From Actinomycetota bacterium (lineage in GTDB: Bacteria > Actinomycetota > Actinomycetes > Streptosporangiales > Streptosporangiaceae): a DNA stretch of 12,046 nucleotides. Shown here piece by piece: positions 6,580 to 12,046 of the stretch. The stretch covers positions 1 to 12,046 of the forward strand of contig DPMS01000148.1 in assembly GCA_003541285.1 (NCBI GenBank). The letters are read 5' to 3'. Positions within the stretch are counted from its first letter, which is position 1. Each line of letters opens with the position of its first letter. The notes under the pieces are model-generated. The model did not search any database. It was not told the origin of the DNA and saw only the letters and a list, made by a program, of their open reading frames with translations. A program made the position numbers and the translations under genes.

Positions 6580-8211
6580 TTAGGGTTCTGCCCGGCGTGC
6601 CTCGCCGCTGAGCAGAAGGCACTGCGTGAGTATGGCTTGTTTGGTGAGATCGGGGCCCGTCAATGCCGCCCGGAGTTGGCCTCCCGCGAAGATGAGGACG
6701 CGGCCGCATAGCTCGGCAAGCTGTGCGTAGTCGTTGCTCGCGCACAGCACGGCGGTTCCATGCGCGGCAAGACCGCGGATGGCCTCGAAGATCTGGGCTC
6801 TCGAGCCCACGTCCACGCCGACGGTCGGTTCATCGAGCAGCAGGAGGCGGGGTTCGAGCTGGAGCCATTTCGCGATAATTGCTTTCTGCTGGTTGCCGCC
6901 GGAGAGGGTCCCCATGGGCGCCACCGGATCCGCGGGCCGTACCTGGAAGCGGATGAGCAGTTCGGTGATCGCCGCAGTTAGCTCACCGCCTCGCAGGCGG
7001 CCTCTCCGGAAGAACTCACGTAGTCGCGGGAGTGCGGCGTTTTCCCCAATCGAAAGTGACGCGACCGCGCCTTGGCGCTGCCGGTCACCTGGCACCAGAA
7101 CGATGCCGGCCTGGAGTGCCCGCACCGGGGACATCTCACTGACGGAATACGCCTGGCCGTAGAACTCGATCTTCCCTTCGGCGCCAGGTTCATCCCCGTA
7201 GATAAGGTAAGGGATCCGCGCGAAGCTCTCGCCGGCGAGCCCGGTCAGGCCGACGATCTCACCCGCCCCGAGTTCAAGGGAGATCGGCGGGAGTCCACGG
7301 CCTGAAAGACCGGTGAGGCTTACCGCCGTAGCCTGGTTCTGGCGAACGGCCGGCACCGGAGGGTGACCGGCCGATGGGCTGCCGAGGATCAGCCCCGCCA
7401 GCTGAGCCCGGTCGGTGTGACGGGCGTCAACGGTACCCGCGACCCGCCCGTCCCGAAGCACCGTGATCCGGTCACAGACCTTGAGCGCGTCATCAAGGTC
7501 ATGCGACACGAGCAGCACCGACGTCCCGCCTGCGGCGAGTTCCCGTGCCGTCGACGCGAGAAGCGCCCGCTCGTGATCGGCGAGGAAAGCCATGGCCTCG
7601 TCGAGCACGAGCAGTCCTTTCCCCGCCGACTTGACCTCACCTATGCCCTCAAGTGCCCGGATGATGGCGACCATCGCCCGCTGGAACGGTGTCAGCTCGG
7701 AGGGCAGGCTCTGGCTTCCCACGTCAAGGCGGTAGCGGGCGAGCAGGGCGGTAGCTTCCCGGTGAACCTTGCGCCAGGAGATGAAGATCCCAGGCCTGGT
7801 GGCTATCTCCCGCAAGGCCAGGTTCTCAGCGACCGTCACGGAGTCGATCAGGCCGAGATCCTGGTGCACGAAAGAAATGCCCAGATCTCTCAGGCGCTCA
7901 GCAGGCAATGGCAGGCGCTCCGGCTGACCGTCCACCAGCAAGTGACCCGCCTCGGGAGTGTGGTAGCCGGCCAGCACCTTTATCAGGGTTGATTTGCCCG
8001 AACCGTTCTCACCGAGCAGACCGTGGACCTCGCCTCGCTCGATGGTGATACTGGCTCCACTCAGCGCCTGCGCCCCTCCGAAGTGCTTCGATACACCGAG
8101 AAGTTCCACGCGGGGCGCCGGTGCCGCGCCGGTCCCCGGGACCGCCACCGGCTGCTCGACGCGTGGTGCCCGGGAGGCAGCGGCCTCCCGGGCACCGTCG
8201 GCGTTGGCCAT
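6580..8211 (-). CDS. ABC transporter ATPase with two fused nucleotide-binding domains (RbsA type)
   Basis: The 543-residue product is the energising subunit of a CUT2 importer. NBD1: Walker A GENGSGKST (67-75), Q-loop Q117, Walker B LLVLDEAMA (200-208; usual DEPTA), H-loop H237; its signature region is ELTPFQR (172-178), not LSGGQ. NBD2: no Walker A lysine (GLTGLAGESF, 321-330), but an intact signature LSGGNQQK (436-443) and Walker B LLLLDEPTVGVD (456-467); N493-D494 stands where the H-loop His would be. Thus one composite ATP site is intact and the other degenerate. A ~33-residue Ala/Pro-rich extension precedes the first ABC strand, and part of it is encoded by a strong hairpin (8165-8196). 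The gene starts 5 bp after the binding-protein stop without a clear Shine-Dalgarno; ATG 8211 is preferred, GTG at residues 22 or 35 are alternatives. Confidence 0.94.
   Translation of the reverse strand: MANADGAREAAASRAPRVEQPVAVPGTGAAPAPRVELLGVSKHFGGAQALSGASITIERGEVHGLLGENGSGKSTLIKVLAGYHTPEAGHLLVDGQPERLPLPAERLRDLGISFVHQDLGLIDSVTVAENLALREIATRPGIFISWRKVHREATALLARYRLDVGSQSLPSELTPFQRAMVAIIRALEGIGEVKSAGKGLLVLDEAMAFLADHERALLASTARELAAGGTSVLLVSHDLDDALKVCDRITVLRDGRVAGTVDARHTDRAQLAGLILGSPSAGHPPVPAVRQNQATAVSLTGLSGRGLPPISLELGAGEIVGLTGLAGESFARIPYLIYGDEPGAEGKIEFYGQAYSVSEMSPVRALQAGIVLVPGDRQRQGAVASLSIGENAALPRLREFFRRGRLRGGELTAAITELLIRFQVRPADPVAPMGTLSGGNQQKAIIAKWLQLEPRLLLLDEPTVGVDVGSRAQIFEAIRGLAAHGTAVLCASNDYAQLAELCGRVLIFAGGQLRAALTGPDLTKQAILTQCLLLSGEARRAEP
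8165..8196 (-). promoter_or_regulatory. Perfect 13-bp GC-rich hairpin in the first codons of the ATPase gene
   Basis: GGTGCCCGGGAGG (8165-8177) and CCTCCCGGGCACC (8184-8196) are exact inverted repeats with a six-base loop. In the mRNA the stem begins 16 bases into the ATPase gene and about 20 bases after the binding-protein stop codon. No T-run follows. By analogy with stem-loops after malE, it may protect the upstream binding-protein message from 3' decay or slow reading into the ATPase gene. Structure is seen; function is inferred. Confidence 0.6.
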
Positions 8212-8216
8212 GGCTA

Positions 8217-9425
8217 TCAGTGCTGCCAGAGGCTCTGGTAGCCCTGGATGTAGGCGTTGCCGTAGCCACCGGTCACTGTTGGCGGGGTTCCGGTCGCCGC
8301 GACGTTGGCAGCCGTGAACACGCGGAAGGGGGTGTGTTCGTCGGCCGCGGGGGCAACACCCGCGAGGACTCGGAAGGCTTGGTCCATGAAGGCGTATGCG
8401 AGCCAGTCGAGGGGTTCACCCACATCAAGGGCGACGGACGAGTGGTTCTCGACCATCGCGAGGACACTCTGGGTGCCGTTGTAGCTCACGATCTTCACCT
8501 GGCCGGTCTTGCCGGCCAGGGCCACGCCGTTGGCGGCGTAGGGCGCGCCGAAGTCGAAAACTGGCAGGACGTAGTGGAGGTTGGGGTCGCGTGCCAGCGC
8601 GGTCTGCACCAGGGTCGGTATCTTGCTGGTCCATTCGCTCACGAGCACGTTGGCCACCGTGACCTGGCACGCCGGGCAGTGCTGCCCGAACTCTGCCTTG
8701 GCGGCTGACACCATGCCTGCGGTGGGCGCCGCATCGTTCGCAGTGATGACGAGCACGTGAGCATTTGCGTTAGAGTCCGCGATGATCCAGTCGGACTCGA
8801 TCTTCGTCGCCAGGTCGAAGGGCGCATTGACGGTCGCTGTGAGCCCGGCGGCGCACAAGCTGGCGGGCGCACCGCAACTCGTCTTCAGCGTGCTGGAGTA
8901 GGTCTGGTCGAAGAAGTGTGTGGCGATGACGGGGATGCCCTGGGCCTTTGCCTGCTTGACCTCGGGCAGGACCTGCCGGGGATCGAGTGCCGTGTTCAGG
9001 ATGATCAGGTTCGGCTTGGTGGCGATCGCCTGATTGAGGCTGGATACCCATTGCGTCGGCTGACCCTGATTGGGGTATTCGGTGTAGTGGACGCCGTATT
9101 GAGCTGCTATCGCCTTCATCTGCGTTTCGATCGTATTGTCATACTCGTTCGATGTCGCAGGGATGACAGCGATGCTCTTGCCGCGCAGCTTGGAAACGCT
9201 GAAGGCCGGCCCGGGAGCGACGAACGTCGGCGCGCCTTCGTAGCGCGCGACCTGGGCACGAGCGTAGGCGACAGCCCCGGATCCCGCTGCTGTTGTGGAG
9301 CCCGATCCGGGTGTCGACGGGGCCGAAGACGAAGTGCTGCATCCGGCCAGGACTGAGGCCAGCGCGAACGCCGGAACAGCGAGCCGGCGGAATCCGCTAC
9401 CGCGGGACCGGGGTGGTTCTTTCAT
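8217..9425 (-). CDS. ABC transporter substrate-binding lipoprotein (periplasmic-binding-protein-like, type I fold)
   Basis: The 402-residue product has a lipoprotein signal peptide: Arg-rich start, hydrophobic core LAVPAFALASVLAGC and lipobox LAGC with the acylated Cys at 29, then a Ser/Thr/Gly-rich tether to about 50. The mature part reads like a Peripla_BP_4 (ribose/galactose-binding type) domain: KSIAVIPATSNEYDNTIETQ (83-102), NQAIATKPNLIILNT (131-145), QAKAQGIPVIATHFFD (158-173), then HVLVITANDAAPTAG (223-237), LARDPNLHYVLPVFDFGAPY (277-296) and VKIVSYNGTQSVLAMV (310-325). Four cysteines (184, 191 and 250, 253) outside the lipobox could form two short disulfides. ATG 9425 has a Shine-Dalgarno AGGA 7 bases upstream. 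As first transporter gene after the regulator it would capture the substrate outside the membrane. Ligand class is not readable from sequence alone. Confidence 0.92.
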   Translation of the reverse strand: MKEPPRSRGSGFRRLAVPAFALASVLAGCSTSSSAPSTPGSGSTTAAGSGAVAYARAQVARYEGAPTFVAPGPAFSVSKLRGKSIAVIPATSNEYDNTIETQMKAIAAQYGVHYTEYPNQGQPTQWVSSLNQAIATKPNLIILNTALDPRQVLPEVKQAKAQGIPVIATHFFDQTYSSTLKTSCGAPASLCAAGLTATVNAPFDLATKIESDWIIADSNANAHVLVITANDAAPTAGMVSAAKAEFGQHCPACQVTVANVLVSEWTSKIPTLVQTALARDPNLHYVLPVFDFGAPYAANGVALAGKTGQVKIVSYNGTQSVLAMVENHSSVALDVGEPLDWLAYAFMDQAFRVLAGVAPAADEHTPFRVFTAANVAATGTPPTVTGGYGNAYIQGYQSLWQH

Positions 9426-9467
9426 GAGTGATTCCTACTCTCTACTTGGTCGGCTGCTGCCTCTCAC

Positions 9468-9491
9468 ACCGGGCTCATCGCTGCGCCCGGT
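9468..9491 (-). promoter_or_regulatory. 7-bp inverted repeat between the GntR gene and the binding-protein gene
   Basis: ACCGGGC (9468-9474) and GCCCGGT (9485-9491) flank a ten-base loop, in the 77-bp gap between the regulator stop and the binding-protein start. No T-run follows on the - strand, so it is not a classic terminator. It could be a weak terminator, an RNA-processing stem or an operator. A TGGTC half-site like that at 10240-10254 lies nearby at 9447-9451. Confidence 0.4.
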
Positions 9492-9502
9492 TTGGTGGAG
9501 TG

Positions 9503-10258
9503 TCAATCTGGCGGCGCTGCCGGACTGACCTGCTCGTCGAACAGGAGGACGCGGGCGTTGTCGAGGTGTTCGGCCATCGCCGCCTGGGCACGTGCCGGGT
9601 TCCGTGACTCGATCGCGTCGAGGATCGCGGCATGTTCCCGGATCTGCAGATCCCGTGCTTCCTGGTTCCTCAGGGCAAGTTCGTTCACCAGCACCCACAA
9701 GGGATGGCGCTCCATGTCCACGAGGCCGCAGGTCATTTCGGCAAGGATGCGGTTGCCGCAGGCGAGGGCGAGCCGGCGGTGGAATTGCAGACCCAGTTCG
9801 CTCATACGAGAGAGCGACTGCTGACCTTCTGACGTCGCCTCAGCGCACTGTGCGATCAGCCCGCGCAGCTCAACGAGATCTGTCCCGTCGATGCGGGTCG
9901 CACACAAACCAGCGACGACAGGCTCGATCCCGGCACGGGCCTCGATGAGTTCGCGGGGCGCGTCGAGCGCGAGGGGATCCGGCACTTGCTGCCCGGCCGA
10001 CCGTTCCGTGACGAACACCCCGGACCCGGGTTGCACCTCGACCACACCGACAATTTCCAGAGCCAGCAAGGCCTCGCGCACCGTGGGCCGGCTCACCTGG
10101 GTGGAGATGGCGATCTCCCGGTCGCTGGGGATGCGGCTACCCGGCGGGTAGGTGCCATCGGCAATGGCCTGCAGCAACTGTTCAGCGACATGCAGGTACC
10201 GGCGACGGGGAACCGAGATCGGGGTGAAGATCTCCGGAGACTGGTCTGACCGGTACAT
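9503..10258 (-). CDS. GntR family transcriptional regulator, FadR/FCD subfamily
   Basis: The 251-residue product has an N-terminal winged helix-turn-helix (about 18-85): YLHVAEQLLQAIADGTYPPG (21-40), the recognition part SDREIAISTQVSRPTVREAL (45-64) and the wing VVEVQPGSGVFVTE (72-85). The C-terminal part (about 100-240) is an all-helical FCD effector domain, with EARAGIEPVVAGLCA (106-120), FHRRLALACGN (159-169), REHAAILDAI (207-216) and AMAEHL (227-232). H160, H209 and H231 fit the metal-binding histidines of this family; the usual Asp four residues before the first His is Gly156 here. FCD proteins commonly bind small organic acids and repress neighbouring catabolic genes. ATG 10258 has no Shine-Dalgarno, but a promoter at a distance suited to leaderless mRNA and two dyads nearby suggest autoregulation. 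The gene heads the operon, 77 bp before the binding-protein gene. Confidence 0.95.
   Translation of the reverse strand: MYRSDQSPEIFTPISVPRRRYLHVAEQLLQAIADGTYPPGSRIPSDREIAISTQVSRPTVREALLALEIVGVVEVQPGSGVFVTERSAGQQVPDPLALDAPRELIEARAGIEPVVAGLCATRIDGTDLVELRGLIAQCAEATSEGQQSLSRMSELGLQFHRRLALACGNRILAEMTCGLVDMERHPLWVLVNELALRNQEARDLQIREHAAILDAIESRNPARAQAAMAEHLDNARVLLFDEQVSPAAPPD
10240..10254. promoter_or_regulatory. Candidate FadR/GntR operator overlapping the regulator's first codons
   Basis: The 15-bp dyad ACTGGTCTGACCGGT pairs six of seven positions around a central T and contains GGTC-N-GACC, close to the TGGTC-N-GACC core known for E. coli FadR. It lies just inside the GntR coding start, where bound protein would block transcription or early elongation. 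The dyad is seen; its role is inferred. Confidence 0.5.
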
Positions 10259-10265
10259 GACAGGA

Positions 10266-10274
10266 GGTTATACC
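10266..10274. promoter_or_regulatory. Second GGTnnnACC dyad, overlapping the candidate -10 box
   Basis: GGTTATACC has the same GGTnnnACC form as the dyad centred on 10247, with centres 23 bp apart, about two helical turns. It overlaps the proposed -10 of the GntR promoter and lies in the divergent intergenic region. It is short, so chance cannot be excluded. Confidence 0.35.
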
Positions 10275-10296
10275 AGTATGAGATGATTTATCGCAA
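10267..10296 (-). promoter_or_regulatory. Candidate promoter of the GntR gene (leaderless transcript)
   Basis: On the - strand TTGCGA (10296-10291), an 18-bp spacer and TATAAC (10272-10267) resemble -35 and -10 boxes. Only eight bases separate the -10 from ATG 10258, so transcription would start at or next to the A of the start codon. That fits the absence of a Shine-Dalgarno (the bases before the ATG read CCTCCTGTC). Confidence 0.4.
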
Positions 10297-10330
10297 TAGA
10301 GAGATAGGCGGTGACGTGCCTCGTCTCCAG

Positions 10331-10349
10331 CCGTCCACAAACCGGACGG
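10331..10349 (+). promoter_or_regulatory. 6-bp stem-loop in the leader of the divergent amidohydrolase
   Basis: CCGTCC (10331-10336) and GGACGG (10344-10349) form a perfect stem with a seven-base loop, 13 bases before the Shine-Dalgarno of the + strand gene. It could affect translation or be an operator half of another type. No riboswitch class is recognised. Confidence 0.3.
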
Positions 10350-10362
10350 AGCCGCGACCGTC

Positions 10363-10371
10363 GAGGAGGAG
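10363..10371 (+). promoter_or_regulatory. Strong ribosome binding site fixing the ATG 10376 start
   Basis: GAGGAGGAG ends four bases before ATG 10376. It decides this start over the in-frame ATG at 10283, which would add 31 non-conserved residues and lacks a binding site. Confidence 0.8.
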
Positions 10372-10375
10372 ATCG

Positions 10376-11590
10376 ATGGCACTGGTGCTCGAGGGCGCGA
10401 CGGTTGTGGATGGAAATGGCTCCGACCCTCGTGACAAGGCGAGGATCACGATCACCGGTGACCGGATCGAAGCGGTCGGGGGCCGTGCCCGCGCGCCCGC
10501 CGGGCAGCGGCTTGATCTGACCGGGCTGACCGTCCTGCCCGGCCTGATCGATCTCCACACGCACCTCGGGGTCGTCGAATGGGAGGGCAACCCAGCGCTC
10601 TCCCCAGCGATGACCGCCGCACTGCTCTTCGACAACTGCCGCCGGTGCCTGTGGTCCGGGCACACGACCGTCCGGGATGTCGGCGGGGCTGACGGGGCGC
10701 TACCTGCGGTGATCGAGGCGGGGCTTGTCGCCGGCCCGCGGGTGCTGCCCTCCGGTCCACTCCTCAGCCAGACAGGCGGGCATGGGGACATGACGCCGCC
10801 CTTCACGCAGCGGCCAGCCGCGGGCATCACCGGCCTCAGCCGCCCGACTCTTACCTGCGACGGACCCGAGGGGGTCCGCCTGGCCGCGCGCCAGGCCTTC
10901 CGGGCGGGTGCCACGCAACTGAAAGTGTGCGCATCGGGAGGAGTGCTGTCGCACGGCGACAACGTGACAGACTGCCAGTTCACAGTGGAGGAGCTGCGAG
11001 CGGCCGTCGAGGAGGCCGCGGCCCGGGGGACGTACGTGACAGCGCACGCCCATCATCCCCAGGCCATCCGGAACGGTCTCGACGCCGGGATCGCCTGTTT
11101 CGAACACGGCACGTTGCTGGATGACCAGACAGCACGCGCGATGGCGCAGGCCGGCGCGGCCCTCGTCCCGACCCTGACGATCGTGCACCTGCTGGGTCAG
11201 CGCTGGCAGGAATGGGGCCTGCCCGAGGAATTCCTGCCACGGGCGGCTGGGCTGGAAGATGCCATGTTCCACAGCATCGAACTGGCCATGGCGGCTGGGG
11301 TCACGATCGGCTCTGGTACCGATCTGCGTGGCCCGCGCCAGGACGGGCGCGGACTGGAGCTCAGCCTGAAAGCAAAAGTCATGGGGCCGATGGGGGCGAT
11401 CGTCTCGGCAACCTCGGCCAGCGCCAAGATCCTGCGCCGCGCTGACCTGGGCGTGATCGCGCCAGGTAAGCTCGCTGACCTCATCGCCGTCGACGGCGAT
11501 CCGCTGGCCGACCCGGAGATCTGGTCGGATCCCGACCGCATCGTCCTCGTGGTAAAGGATGGTGTCGTCGAGAAGGACACGCGAACCTGA
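10376..11590 (+). CDS. Metal-dependent amidohydrolase (imidazolonepropionase/prolidase-like)
   Basis: With the start at ATG 10376 the product has 404 residues. The amidohydrolase metal ligands are all present: DLHTHL (H61, H63), a probable carboxylated lysine in LKVCASGG (K183), TAHAHH (H224), FEHG (H244) and GSGTDL (D316). The stretch GPLLSQTGGHGD (127-138) and the C-terminal GVIAPGKLADLIAVDGDPLA (359-378) are typical of the 'Xaa-Pro dipeptidase-like' amidohydrolases, a group that includes enzymes hydrolysing acylated amino acids and dipeptides. It is transcribed away from the GntR gene across a 117-bp intergenic region, so it may share its regulation. It is distinct from the hydantoinase-like enzyme and could take a later step, such as splitting an N-acyl amino acid. 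The substrate cannot be told from sequence; imidazolonepropionase is unlikely since no other histidine-degradation gene is present. Confidence 0.9.
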   Translation: MALVLEGATVVDGNGSDPRDKARITITGDRIEAVGGRARAPAGQRLDLTGLTVLPGLIDLHTHLGVVEWEGNPALSPAMTAALLFDNCRRCLWSGHTTVRDVGGADGALPAVIEAGLVAGPRVLPSGPLLSQTGGHGDMTPPFTQRPAAGITGLSRPTLTCDGPEGVRLAARQAFRAGATQLKVCASGGVLSHGDNVTDCQFTVEELRAAVEEAAARGTYVTAHAHHPQAIRNGLDAGIACFEHGTLLDDQTARAMAQAGAALVPTLTIVHLLGQRWQEWGLPEEFLPRAAGLEDAMFHSIELAMAAGVTIGSGTDLRGPRQDGRGLELSLKAKVMGPMGAIVSATSASAKILRRADLGVIAPGKLADLIAVDGDPLADPEIWSDPDRIVLVVKDGVVEKDTRT

Positions 11591-11596
11591 ACACGA

Positions 11597-11629
11597 TTCG
11601 GGGGTAGGGAAACCGCCTCGTCGCCCGAA
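11597..11629 (+). terminator. Weak stem-loop after the amidohydrolase gene
   Basis: TTCGGG (11597-11602) and CCCGAA (11624-11629) could pair across a 21-base loop just after the stop at 11588-11590. There is no T-run and the loop is long, so termination is only a possibility. Confidence 0.2.
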
Positions 11630-11762
11630 GGGGTCTGCTCGCCATGCGGTAGCCCTACTTCTCGATGAAGACGCCGGCAATCTGACCGAGGTTACGGGTG
11701 GTTTGGCAGCCGAGTGCGGCGCTGACCTGCTGTTTCATCGATTCTGGCGAGAGCTGTCCTGG

Positions 11763-12046
11763 CTACTTCTTCAGGACGAGCGGGATCGGGGCGCCGATGA
11801 GGCCGAACGTCTCGCACTGTTCGCTGGTTGGCTCGGTGAGCACGGGGACAGCGGCGGGCGCGCCGGCGAACAGGACCTGGTTGCGGGTCAGGGTACCGAG
11901 GTGGGCGAGCAGGCCGCCGAAGCTGCGGTAGGGCCGGCCGGGCTGGTCAGGCAGGTGCGGGAACAGGTGGCCCCAGTTGCGGCGGATCTCTTTCCGGAAG
12001 CCGTTCTCGCTTCGGCGGCCGGGCGGGTGCCGGACCAGGGCGATCG
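11763..12046 (-). mobile_element. Transposase C-terminus, IS1634-like (5' end beyond the window)
   Basis: Read on the - strand from the right edge, one frame is open to the TAG at 11765-11763 and gives about 94 residues without any need for a start codon. It contains FRKEIRRNWGHLFPHLPDQP, then RSFGGLLAHLGTLTRNQVLF, and ends EPTSEQCETFGLIGAPIPLV plus LKK. The 'LxxLxTLTRN' segment and the end 'PTxxQxxxFxLIGxPIPL' match my memory of C-termini of IS1634-type (IS4 superfamily) DDE transposases of actinomycetes. The catalytic residues lie outside the window. It is not the same family as the transposase at the left edge. After the stop the same frame stays open for another 35 codons to 11655. Confidence 0.6.

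Noticed and set aside
10283..10375. Upstream in-frame ATG extending the divergent amidohydrolase by 31 residues
   Set aside because: No ribosome binding site, extension unlike the family, and GAGGAGGAG directly before ATG 10376.
10376..11590. Assignment as imidazolonepropionase of histidine degradation
   Set aside because: Only general amidohydrolase features fit; no urocanase or histidine ammonia-lyase gene is nearby and the TGGHGD motif points to the prolidase-like group.
10700..11680. 326-codon - strand frame opposite the divergent amidohydrolase
   Set aside because: Shadow frame; the + strand gene has a strong ribosome binding site and all metal ligands.
1..12046. CRISPR array, tRNA, rRNA, known riboswitch or phage gene
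   Set aside because: No regularly spaced repeats, cloverleaf-type sequences, recognised aptamer patterns or phage structural genes were seen on either strand.

Overview
The window is GC-rich DNA with strongly G/C-ending codons in most genes, Shine-Dalgarno-type starts, an FCD-type GntR regulator and IS types common in actinomycetes. It most likely comes from a high-GC actinobacterium; I cannot name the genus. It reads as one compact catabolic gene cluster set between mobile-element debris.

Left part (1-2953): the 3' end of an IS4-type DDE transposase (+ strand, cut by the window edge); a stretch without a convincing gene apart from a small Cys/His-rich ORF; a frameshifted, lower-GC membrane-protein gene of unknown family (- strand, 1333-1919); a further empty stretch; then two gene fragments almost touching each other, the tail of an XRE/HigA-like antitoxin with its own frameshift and a piece of the helicase domain of a conjugative MobF/TrwC-type relaxase. 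This looks like the decayed remains of an integrated plasmid or ICE.

Core (2996-11590): six genes on the - strand, read from right to left: a FadR/FCD-type GntR regulator, a lipoprotein substrate-binding protein, a fused two-domain ABC ATPase, an RbsC-type permease, a hydantoinase/dihydropyrimidinase-like cyclic amidohydrolase and an acetamidase/formamidase. From the substrate-binding protein down to the hydantoinase the gaps are 5 to 13 bp, then 33 bp, so these genes are almost certainly co-transcribed. Divergent from the regulator, across a 117-bp intergenic region, lies a second metal-dependent amidohydrolase (imidazolonepropionase/prolidase-like, + strand). The simplest model is uptake of a small cyclic amide, imide or ureide through a CUT2-type ('sugar') ABC transporter, ring opening by the hydantoinase-like enzyme, release of ammonia from an open-chain amide by the acetamidase, and control by a regulator that senses a pathway acid. 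No carbamoylase and no sugar-processing gene is present, and the hydantoinase-like enzyme lacks the tyrosine conserved in true D-hydantoinases, so the substrate is open.

Regulatory signals: two GGTnnnACC dyads, 23 bp centre to centre, surround a candidate leaderless promoter of the GntR gene; a perfect 13-bp GC-rich hairpin sits in the first codons of the ATPase gene just after the binding-protein stop codon; a smaller dyad lies between the regulator and the binding-protein gene; another lies in the leader of the divergent amidohydrolase.

Right edge (11591-12046): a short intergenic stretch, then the C-terminal end of a different transposase (IS1634-like, - strand), cut by the window edge.
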